Of a stretch of DNA of 11,189 bases, positions 1-5,611 are shown in pieces. Every line of letters begins with the position of its first letter. Position 1 is the stretch's first letter. A program made the position numbers and the translations under genes. A model generated the notes under the pieces. That model was not told the origin of the DNA, did no database searches, and saw only the letters and a program-made list of their open reading frames with translations. Location: NCBI GenBank assembly GCA_023436305.1, contig JAEZJQ010000144.1, positions 1-11,189 of the forward strand, written 5' to 3'. This DNA comes from Bacillota bacterium. GTDB lineage: Bacteria > Bacillota > UBA4882 > UBA8346.

Positions 1-75
1 CGTCATTTTTATAGAGTGACTTTCTTTTCACGGACGAGGATAAGGTTAGGTGCGGCTTGGGACTACCATAAAAAG
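1..75. repeat. Dispersed repeat, copy 1 (long form, cut by the left edge)
   Basis: This segment matches 1235-1313 almost base for base, from the edge through the shared block GGGACTACC, and matches 3247-3321 more loosely. Its left end (cgtcattttta on the plus strand) is the version that, in the copy at 1235, leads directly into the ribosome binding site of the symE-like relic. By analogy a minus-strand symE-like gene should start just outside the window. On the plus strand the copy is followed at once by a hairpin and T-run. That the repeat exists is plain from the sequence; what it does is inference. Confidence 0.85.
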
Positions 76-79
76 ATTT

Positions 80-101
80 AACCAGCTAAAGGCTGGTTTT
101 T
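80..101 (+). terminator. Intrinsic terminator after repeat copy 1
   Basis: The stem accagc/gctggt (81-86 with 92-97), extended by one A-T pair, closes a five-base loop and is followed by five T on the plus strand. It would end a plus-strand transcript crossing repeat copy 1. On the minus strand the tail is less T-rich. From here to the promoter at about 281 I see only a weak A/T hairpin (177-216, two G-U pairs), which I do not annotate separately. Confidence 0.65.
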
Positions 102-280
102 GTTGTCTAATTCTCAACATTTCTCCAACGGTATCGAATCGAATGGAGGAAGAAGATTAAATTTTAACGAAGTTTTAAAGGACTAAACCCTGAATCCGTT
201 CGTTCCTTAGTTTTTTTAAATGTTAGAAATGGATTATCGGTATCCAAATAATTCCAAAGGTGAATTCATCATCAAGAGTT

Positions 281-309
281 TTTTCTTATCGGCAAAATTG
301 TGTTATAAT
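281..309 (+). promoter_or_regulatory. Promoter of the toxin-antitoxin operon
   Basis: A perfect TATAAT at 304-309 is preceded by TG at 301-302, giving an extended -10 (TGTTATAAT). The -35 region, 17 bases upstream (about 281-286, ttttct), is poor, which an extended -10 can offset. The transcript would start near 316, about 38 bases before the antitoxin ATG. Operons of this type are usually repressed by their own antitoxin, but I see no clear operator palindrome here. Confidence 0.7.
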
Positions 310-353
310 GAGTTTAAGTAGAAATCGTGTTCCTTAACTGGAGGGATTAAGAA

Positions 354-584
354 ATGAGTATGTTATCTGATGTGACCAAGCAGGCGTTGGATCTCCCCAT
401 TGAAGAGCGCATTATTCTTGTACAACGTGTATGGGACAGTGTGGGGCACTTTGAAAGCCTCGAAGTTGAGAAAGCCTGGATGGATGAGGCTGACCGGAGA
501 TGGCAGGAGATTGAGGAGGGAAAAGTACAGTGCCTACCAGCGGACCAAGTGATGAAACAAGCCCGCGAGAGTTTGGGCCGCTAA
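354..584 (+). CDS. Type II toxin-antitoxin antitoxin, addiction module component family
   Basis: The 76-residue protein has the layout of the putative addiction module component family (TIGR02574/PF09720 type). An N-terminal half with LPIEERIILVQRVWDS (residues 14-29) is followed by the acidic W-x-E/D-E-x-x-R-R segment (WMDEADRRW, 42-50), then EIEEGKV and a short C-terminal helix. In this family the antitoxin binds and neutralises a ParE/RelE-type toxin and is short-lived; the C-terminal part usually contacts the toxin. The ATG at 354 has a good ribosome binding site (ggaggg, 340-345, eight bases away). The toxin gene overlaps its 3' end by 55 bases. A mutated copy of its last codons is found at 6587-6640. 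Family assignment is confident; activity is inferred. Confidence 0.88.
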   Translation: MSMLSDVTKQALDLPIEERIILVQRVWDSVGHFESLEVEKAWMDEADRRWQEIEEGKVQCLPADQVMKQARESLGR

Positions 585-883
585 TACTCGATTACCACCC
601 GGAAGCATCTATAGAATTAGTTGAGGCAGCCCGTTTCTATGAGGAAAGAGGAGCAGGTCTAGGACATAGATTTCTTGACGCTGTTAATGCGTCGCTTGAC
701 ATGCTACAGCGAAGTCCTTTGCTTGGATGTTCTGATGAGTGTGGCCGAAGGAAGTGGCTTGTTCGCGGATTTCCATATATGATTATATATCGACTACAAG
801 GCGTTTTTCTCCATATTTTAGCGATTGCGCACACAAGTAGAAAGCCAAGTTACTGGGAAAATCGAGAACCAGGCGGACAATAG
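530..883 (+). CDS. RelE/ParE-family toxin of the type II module
   Basis: The 117-residue product matches the ParE/RelE plasmid-stabilisation fold. HPEA (23-26) opens helix 1, EAARFYEERGAGLGHRFLDAV (32-52) is the helical hairpin, and LVRGFPYMIIYRL (77-89) followed by LAIAHTSRKPSYW (97-109) forms the sheet and the C-terminal conserved block. ParE members poison gyrase and RelE members cleave mRNA; sequence alone does not decide which. The likely start is the GTG at 530, nine bases after a strong internal gaggagg (514-520) inside the antitoxin gene. That adds about 17 residues before the usual family start. The usual stop/start overlap at the antitoxin TAA (582-584) here reads ATA (584-586), not ATG. 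The gene is followed by the terminator at 949-978. Confidence 0.88.
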   Translation: MPTSGPSDETSPREFGPLILDYHPEASIELVEAARFYEERGAGLGHRFLDAVNASLDMLQRSPLLGCSDECGRRKWLVRGFPYMIIYRLQGVFLHILAIAHTSRKPSYWENREPGGQ

Positions 884-948
884 CCGAAGATATTTACATC
901 CATTATAGTATTAAGTAAACCGATCTTGATAAGATTTATTAAATAAAG

Positions 949-978
949 ACCCCCGATTTTTTGATAGTCGGGGGTTTT
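949..978 (+). terminator. Bidirectional terminator between toxin and symE relic
   Basis: The stem acccccga/tcgggggt (949-956 with 968-975) is eight perfect base pairs with an 11-base loop. It is followed by TTTT on the plus strand and by ctttattt on the minus strand. It lies between the convergent toxin gene and the symE-like relic, so it can serve both. The loop and outer bases differ from the hairpin at 3204-3240, but both contain a cccccgat/atcggggg-like core beside a repeat copy. Confidence 0.85.
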
Positions 979-983
979 AGAAG

Positions 984-1016
984 TTTATTTGTAAAGTAAT
1001 TTCCTTTTCACAGACG
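984..1016. repeat. Dispersed repeat, copy 4 (short form, 3' of symE relic)
   Basis: On the minus strand this reads cgtctgtgaaaaggaaa and continues into tactttacaaataaa. It matches the central part of the long copies but lacks the part containing GGGACTACC. It sits just after the symE-like coding region and just before the terminator hairpin. Together with the copy at 1235-1313 it makes a direct repeat around symE. Its end (tacaaataaa) matches the end of copy 3, not that of copies 1 and 2. Confidence 0.75.
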
Positions 1017-1026
1017 GTTCGGGTCC

Positions 1027-1218
1027 TCAACCAGCCACATCCTTTTCATCCTCTTCCAAAATTAAACGAATCGTCAAACTCCCCGGCTGTTCATCGACCT
1101 GAAACTTCCGGCCGGTTTGAAAACCATTTTTAACCAGCCAGAGTTAAGAGAGTCGAATTGCGGGGACTTGCTTTTCATTGGCATAGATTGAACTTACTGT
1201 AAGACGCCTGGTTTTCAT
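1027..1218 (-). pseudogene. symE: SymE-like toxin gene interrupted by an in-frame stop
   Basis: From the ATG at 1218 the minus strand reads MKTRRLTVSSIYANEKQV, then PAIRLS, a TAA (1146-1144), then LWLVKNGFQTGRKFQV, DEQPGSLTIRLIL and EEDEKDVAG, ending at TGA (1029-1027). Apart from the TAA it follows the SymE family pattern closely: PxIRLxGxWL, then a GF-x-x-G-x-x-F-x-V strand and a G-x-L-x-I strand, the AbrB-like core. The TAA replaces the expected glycine codon. A strong binding site (gagggagg) precedes the ATG by about nine bases. SymE in E. coli is an SOS-induced toxin controlled by the antisense RNA SymR. Here translation would stop after 24 residues, so the gene is probably dead unless the stop is a sequencing error. 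After the TGA the same frame stays open through repeat copy 4 to a TAA. Confidence 0.75.
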
Positions 1219-1234
1219 TTATTTTTTCCTCCCT

Positions 1235-1313
1235 CGTCATTTTTATAGAGTGACTTCCTTTTCACAGACGTGGATAAGGTTAGGTGCGGTTTGGGACTAC
1301 CAAAATGAAAATT
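1235..1313. repeat. Dispersed repeat, copy 2 (long form, symE leader)
   Basis: This full-length copy forms the 5' leader of the symE relic on the minus strand. It contains a TATAAA (1247-1242 on the minus strand) that could be a -10 element, but no convincing -35. It is nearly identical to copy 1 from the cgtcat end through gactacc, and shares gactaccaaaatgaaaat with copy 3. On its other side lies the 3' end of the secreted-protein gene, 20 bases away. Read on the plus strand it would be antisense to the symE leader, the position SymR occupies relative to symE in E. coli; no plus-strand promoter was recognised. Confidence 0.85.
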
Positions 1314-1333
1314 GGTTTGTGTGCTTACAGTTA

Positions 1334-2950
1334 TTATTGAAACCCAAAATTATAATAATACAAATTAAAATCAGTCCAATCCGCTTTCGCGCCGAGGTCT
1401 GTCGGGAAGGATATCCGGCCTTTCCCGAGACCCCATTTCGCTTTAAGTCTGGAACGGACCAGCTCCTCGTCGAGGAAGAGCTCGCAGATGGCGGTCTCCT
1501 TGGTCAGCAGTTCCCGGTCGACTTTTTCGGCTAGATCTGTTTCACTCCTGTCGAAGAGGTGCTGTAGATTAGGGGCTGGGTCGTTACCTTTATCAAGGGA
1601 TTCGCTGATTAACAGAGTGTGGGTATGTTCGTGATCACGGCGAGCTTGGTAGAACCGCTGCACATCAGTGCCGCGTTCGAGATTCTTTCGGAAAAAGATC
1701 GAGCCGGGTAGGAGGTCGGGATTGATCAGCAGCTTGCGTTGGATCTTGATTAGATATTCCGCCACATACCAGGTTCCCTTGAATGGTCCGTTTTGTACCT
1801 CGGCTAGAGTATACCCGGTATTCTGCCAGGTCTTGTTAAAGCCGCTTCCCTGGCTGTCAGGATGATAGATCGTGCCTTCGAAACTGGGTTTGGCGCAAAG
1901 GGCACAGACATTCTGACCCAGATGGAGACCAAAAGGATAGCCACCGTCTTCATCACAGACGAGGCGGACGCCCGGAAGCGGTTCCGGTGTGGGCTCCTCG
2001 CCGCAGTTGGTCTTCCATTTTTTTTGGTTAGGGTAGACGGTCAGTTTCTTTTTTTCCTCGTTCTTTCCATCGGAGACGGTCAAGATGACCATGACCGGTT
2101 CGACCAGGGTCAGGTTGATGGACTTTCCGGTCAGCTCAAGACCGGCATCAAACTGGACACCCTCCGGATACTGCGTTCCTTCGGGAGGCGCGAAGGTCCA
2201 TTTATACTCCTTGATATCACCCTTAGAGGGAGTAGCATTCAGCTTATACTCGCGTTCATTTCCGGATACTGTGAAATCGGCCTTGAGTGTCTTCTCTGGT
2301 TCCAGGCGCCATTTCACAGTGAGAAGCTCCTCAAGCGGGTCAGGGCAGTAGGGGACACTGAATTTCATCCTAATTAGGCGCTGGCTTTCCAATACATCCC
2401 CGGTTGCCGGGAAAGGGATGTCTTTCACAGTAATGGTAGTATCATAGTTGCACGGGACGGACATGGTATTGGTACTGGGGCTGTCAAACGAAGACTGAAA
2501 GGCAGTGTGAACTGAAAGATCGAGGAATTCAATCGTGTAGCATTTGCGCTTTTCGTCGATGGATAGACTCGTCATATAATCCTCAAGTTGTACACGTTGC
2601 TCCTCGGCAATCCAGGTCTCCCAGTCGTCACCTAACGTGGTTTTATCATTCATACTGGCTATGGCATACCCTTTGCCCCGGTTCTTATAGTCTAAGAAGT
2701 TGTTGAACTTTACATATAAGGTACCTTTCCGGTTGATGGTGGTCCGGTACGGGTAGCCATCGGAATTGATTTCCACAGTCTTATTGATGGCAAAACTAAT
2801 GGTTCCGGTCCAGATCCCGACGTCATCAAACCGGCCCTCCGATTCAGCAGTCAGCTCCGGGAAGGGTTGGAGGAGAAGGATGGTTAATAAAAGGAGAAAA
2901 CTAAAGCATCTGAGGAACCTAATACGGGTCTGGCTATAGGGAGGTTTCAT
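1334..2950 (-). CDS. Secreted protein with PKD-like segment and HEHTH motif, function unknown
   Basis: The 538-residue product starts with an export signal: charged TRIRFLR, then a leucine-rich core, and a likely cleavage after LTA (about residue 35). Residues about 40-205 are beta-rich (WTGTISFAINKTVEI) and resemble nothing I can name. Residues about 225-306 look like a PKD/Ig-like fold, with DFTVSG, YKWTFAPPEG and MVILTVSDG near the end. The C-terminal part (about 325-538) has paired cysteines (CALC, 349-352) and RRDHEHTHTLL (437-447), which fits a zinc-protease HExxH pattern; a third ligand is not obvious. I chose the ATG at 2950 because the gene's strong binding site, agaggtgat, overlaps the GTG at 2962. 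The gene stands alone. A surface or extracellular role is inferred from the signal peptide. Confidence 0.8.
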   Translation of the reverse strand: MKPPYSQTRIRFLRCFSFLLLLTILLLQPFPELTAESEGRFDDVGIWTGTISFAINKTVEINSDGYPYRTTINRKGTLYVKFNNFLDYKNRGKGYAIASMNDKTTLGDDWETWIAEEQRVQLEDYMTSLSIDEKRKCYTIEFLDLSVHTAFQSSFDSPSTNTMSVPCNYDTTITVKDIPFPATGDVLESQRLIRMKFSVPYCPDPLEELLTVKWRLEPEKTLKADFTVSGNEREYKLNATPSKGDIKEYKWTFAPPEGTQYPEGVQFDAGLELTGKSINLTLVEPVMVILTVSDGKNEEKKKLTVYPNQKKWKTNCGEEPTPEPLPGVRLVCDEDGGYPFGLHLGQNVCALCAKPSFEGTIYHPDSQGSGFNKTWQNTGYTLAEVQNGPFKGTWYVAEYLIKIQRKLLINPDLLPGSIFFRKNLERGTDVQRFYQARRDHEHTHTLLISESLDKGNDPAPNLQHLFDRSETDLAEKVDRELLTKETAICELFLDEELVRSRLKAKWGLGKGRISFPTDLGAKADWTDFNLYYYNFGFQ

Positions 2951-3104
2951 ACTCAAGATCACCTCTAAAGTTAAATTCTATTTCATTTCTTCGACCACTT
3001 TCGACTATTTCCCTTTGTGTGCATAGGAATTCTTTTCTCCCACCCAAGAAATAAAATGAAAGCCAGTACTATTTTTAAGTAAGCTTTTATTATGGATTGG
3101 CCCA

Positions 3105-3203
3105 ATGTCATGGATAATTATGGGCATAAAAGAAAATGCCGACACCAGGGGCAAGGAATTGGTGAATTATCACAATGCCAAGCTGGCAGGCAAGGATCAT
3201 TAA
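3105..3203 (+). CDS. Possible small ORF or gene remnant, 32 residues
   Basis: An ATG at 3105 opens a frame that reads MSWIIMGIKENADTRG, then KELVNYHNAKLAGKDH, and stops at TAA (3201-3203). Its composition looks protein-like, but it has no ribosome binding site and no family that I recognise. A second overlapping frame from 3092 is also open for about 48 codons, which weakens the case for either. It lies in the 417-base gap between the secreted-protein gene and helD. It may be the tail of a lost gene. Confidence 0.2.
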   Translation: MSWIIMGIKENADTRGKELVNYHNAKLAGKDH

Positions 3204-3240
3204 AACTACCTCCGATCTCGGATAAAGATCGGGGGTAGTT
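3204..3240 (-). terminator. Hairpin terminator beside repeat copy 3
   Basis: The stem pairs 3204-3218 with 3226-3240: aactacc with ggtagtt outside, then a core ccgatct with agatcgg; one T-G pair interrupts an otherwise perfect 15-pair stem. The minus strand continues with TTTT after the stem, so it fits a minus-strand terminator. On the plus strand the following bases (ccgact) are not T-rich. It follows repeat copy 3 on the minus strand just as the hairpin at 949-978 follows copy 4. Confidence 0.65.
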
Positions 3241-3246
3241 CCGACT

Positions 3247-3321
3247 TTATTTGTAGAGTGACTTTCTTTTCACGGACGTGGATAAAATTAAGCGCCACTT
3301 GGGACTACCAAAATGAAAATT
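3247..3321. repeat. Dispersed repeat, copy 3 (hybrid form, no symE)
   Basis: On the minus strand its first part, from cattttggtagtccc through tatccacgtc, matches the symE leader copy (1235-1313). Its last part, ctctacaaataaa followed by a cccccgat hairpin, matches the copy on the 3' side of symE (984-1016). It therefore looks like a single copy left after the two repeats around a symE unit recombined. No symE-like reading frame lies beside it. Confidence 0.8.
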
Positions 3322-3322
3322 T

Positions 3323-3353
3323 AAAGCCTGCGGATAATTTCTGCAGGCTTTTT
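3323..3353 (-). terminator. Terminator downstream of helD (works on both strands)
   Basis: The stem aaagcctgc/gcaggcttt (3323-3331 with 3343-3351) closes an 11-base loop, 15 bases beyond the helD stop. On the minus strand it is followed by aaattttcatttt; on the plus strand by a clean run of five T. It can end helD transcription and also any plus-strand RNA made across repeat copy 3. Confidence 0.75.
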
Positions 3354-3367
3354 GTTTGAATGTAATA

Positions 3368-5482
3368 TTATGCGCCGATGAGTCGAGTAAGTTCGCCGGT
3401 ATAAGTCAAAGACAACTGGTGCATAGCGCGAGTGCAGGCAATGTAAAGCAGGCGGCGGTCGTATTCGCTGGAGTAGTTATCGTTATTGACCGCAGGGATG
3501 ATAACCGCGTCAAATTCCAGCCCTTTTGACATTTGAATCGAAGTGATGGATATGCCATTCACAAAAGTTTCGCTTTCCGGCGAAATCAATTGCGCTTCGT
3601 AGTTTCGCGATAGTACCTCATAAAGAGCTTTCGCCGCGCCGTTCGTTTTCATGATAATTCCAAGTGTCACATTCTCACTGTCCAGAAATAAATCGATTTT
3701 TTCCTTTATCCGCCCAAGTTCTTCCTCCCCATTACGGCAATATATGAGGTCGGGGGCGGCGCCATGGCGCGGGGCCGCCTCAAGCGAGGTGACATTTTGG
3801 ATGCGTTTGGCGAAGGTGATAATCTCATAGGTGGAGCGGTAACTCTTATTCAGTTCTACCAATTCCGCGTCTTCATAAAGCTTTTGCAGATCTTCGAGGG
3901 TATGCAAATGATGGGGATTGATAAACTGCCCAAAATCACCCAAGATGGTTTTTTGACATTTAAAGAGGATATTAATCACCGCATATTGAACCGGCGTATA
4001 GTCTTGCATTTCGTCGATAACCAGATGGCGTACGATCTTGCTCTCCGGCAAACCCTCAAAAGCGGCGTGGAAATATAAAAATGGGTATACGTCGGACCAT
4101 TCGAGTGTTTCCTTGGCAGGCATCACAAATTTGTCCGCGATATTCATCCGCTTATAGAAATCTTTGTAAAGCGCCAGAGTATTCTTCGTCTTTAGCATCG
4201 CGGTCAGACTTTTAGAGATGGTCCTATCCTTTGGTAAAGGTCCCCCCATGAGGTTTTCGAGTTCAAAACGGTCAAGAATATCGTCCGCAATCATCTGGAG
4301 CCGCCGCTTGACCGGATGCCGATGATAAGCGGTAAAACGGCTTTGGATCCATTCACTATGGACAGAAAATCTATCAAAAGTATAGTCCGATGGCTCAAAG
4401 ATGGTTTCAGGCATCCGGGCCAGATACTCGTCCATTATTTTTAAAAAATTCAGCGTAGATTTGAAACGAATCCGCTCCGCCCATTTGGGGTCGTCGGTTT
4501 CAAAAGGGTCCTTGTCGGGTTCGAATTTGATGACATCCTTCAGCTGCGCCCCGGCGATCTCCGCAAAGCTCATCTCATCAATCGGATCCTCGCCCAATTC
4601 GGGAAAGACATTGGATATATAATCCCCAAACACCTTGTTGGGCGATAGAATGGTCATGTTCTCCGCCGATAACTTATCTTTGAAGCGGTAAAGTAAGTAA
4701 GCGATCCGATGCAGCGCGATGGATGTCTTGCCAGAACCTGCGACTCCCTGAATAAGAAGGGTCCCGGCCTTTTCGTTCCGGATAATCAGGTTCTGTTCCT
4801 TTTGAATGGTGGCGATAATCGATTTCATTTTTTCGTTAGAAGTATGGCTCAATTCACGCTGTAGAATATCATCTTGGACCCCAACCGAGCTCTCCAACAC
4901 ATATTCCATCTCGCCATTCTTTATTTTGAATTGCCGCTTTCGCGTCAGCTCGCCGCTGATTCGTCCAGCCGGGGCATCGTATCCCGCGGACCCAACTTCG
5001 CAATCATAAAACATGCTTGCGACCGGTGAGCGCCAATCAGAAATCAGCAGTTCATTGTCGTGGCCGAAAGCAAATCTGCCAATGTAAAAAGGGGCGGGTG
5101 TTTCCCGGGATGCTTCCCGAAAGTCAATCCGGGCGAAGTAAGGCGAGTCCAGCAGCTTGTTGAGTTGATTCCGAATCTTAACCGCAAAAGCCCCCAGGTT
5201 GTCAACTCGCTTTAAAGCGAGTTCGTTTTGGAACATCTCACGGGGGTCGACTTCACCGCGATATTGCACCATGTATTGCTTGGTATCCATATATTCTTTC
5301 TCCAATTGTTCGACGGATTCATCCGCCTGCTTTATGGCATCATCCAGCTTGCCCTTAATAAATTCCAGATGCGCGATTTCATCGGGAAAAGCCGGTGTTT
5401 CATCTGATTCTTTCTTTTTGTTTTCTTTGATAGGGGCAGACGCATGCAGGGCGCTCCCGCCCGCTTGTTGTGAGCCAGTCAT
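3368..5482 (-). CDS. helD: HelD-family RNA polymerase recycling helicase-like ATPase
   Basis: The 704-residue protein belongs to the UvrD/Rep-like superfamily 1 branch known as HelD. HelD binds RNA polymerase rather than acting as a classical DNA helicase: its N-terminal coiled coil enters the secondary channel and it releases stalled or post-termination polymerase using ATP. Visible parts are an acidic, helical N-terminal arm (about 30-75, with DESVEQLEKEYMD), Walker A GVAGSGKTS (246-254), an inserted helical domain (about 310-470), Walker B with DEMQD (490-494), SYRS (547-550), SKGLEFDAVIIP (652-663) and YIACTRA (680-686). It is somewhat shorter than B. subtilis HelD (about 770 residues) but has every motif. 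The ATG at 5482 has a perfect aaggagg six bases away. A structured leader lies upstream (5518-5595) and a terminator at 3323-3353. Confidence 0.9.
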   Translation of the reverse strand: MTGSQQAGGSALHASAPIKENKKKESDETPAFPDEIAHLEFIKGKLDDAIKQADESVEQLEKEYMDTKQYMVQYRGEVDPREMFQNELALKRVDNLGAFAVKIRNQLNKLLDSPYFARIDFREASRETPAPFYIGRFAFGHDNELLISDWRSPVASMFYDCEVGSAGYDAPAGRISGELTRKRQFKIKNGEMEYVLESSVGVQDDILQRELSHTSNEKMKSIIATIQKEQNLIIRNEKAGTLLIQGVAGSGKTSIALHRIAYLLYRFKDKLSAENMTILSPNKVFGDYISNVFPELGEDPIDEMSFAEIAGAQLKDVIKFEPDKDPFETDDPKWAERIRFKSTLNFLKIMDEYLARMPETIFEPSDYTFDRFSVHSEWIQSRFTAYHRHPVKRRLQMIADDILDRFELENLMGGPLPKDRTISKSLTAMLKTKNTLALYKDFYKRMNIADKFVMPAKETLEWSDVYPFLYFHAAFEGLPESKIVRHLVIDEMQDYTPVQYAVINILFKCQKTILGDFGQFINPHHLHTLEDLQKLYEDAELVELNKSYRSTYEIITFAKRIQNVTSLEAAPRHGAAPDLIYCRNGEEELGRIKEKIDLFLDSENVTLGIIMKTNGAAKALYEVLSRNYEAQLISPESETFVNGISITSIQMSKGLEFDAVIIPAVNNDNYSSEYDRRLLYIACTRAMHQLSLTYTGELTRLIGA

Positions 5483-5517
5483 TTGAATCCTCCTTGGGTA
5501 ACCATCCCAGTAAGTTT

Positions 5518-5595
5518 AACCTCGATCCGGCAAGTCTTTATTGGGAAAGACTTTGAACGAGCTATGCTCGTTAAGTTACTTGCCGGATTCAGGTT
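5518..5595 (-). promoter_or_regulatory. Structured helD leader: closing stem with two internal hairpins
   Basis: The outer stem pairs atccggcaagt (5525-5535) with acttgccggat (5578-5588). Beyond a two-by-two mismatch it is extended by aacct/aggtt (5518-5522 with 5591-5595). Inside are two hairpins: agtcttt/aaagact (5533-5539 with 5546-5552), which competes for three bases of the outer stem, and aacgagc/gctcgtt (5556-5562 with 5566-5572). The whole can form a three-way junction on either strand. It lies 16 bases after the methyltransferase stop and 35 bases before the helD ATG. No T-run follows, so it is not a standard terminator. It could be a leader RNA element, an RNA-processing site or a mobile palindromic element. 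The pairing is clear; the role is not. Confidence 0.65.
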
Positions 5596-5611
5596 TAAAT
5601 AGAATTGACGA

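Noticed and set aside
177..216. Hairpin with T-run upstream of the antitoxin promoter
   Set aside because: The stem is almost all A-T with two G-U pairs and a 20-base loop, too weak to call a terminator.
1250..1534. 94-codon plus-strand frame starting in repeat copy 2
   Set aside because: It runs from the repeat into the 3' end of the secreted-protein gene on the opposite strand. The repeat copies show no coding-type conservation in this plus-strand frame (changes R/W, G/S, A/T).
1862..2377. 171-codon open frame on the plus strand
   Set aside because: It is antisense to the secreted-protein gene, which has a signal peptide, a strong ribosome binding site and a coherent domain order. The plus-strand frame has no binding site and no recognisable family.
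1..3321. Repeats as a CRISPR array
   Set aside because: The copies are irregularly spaced, differ in length and form, and are separated by genes; there are no uniform spacers or cas genes.
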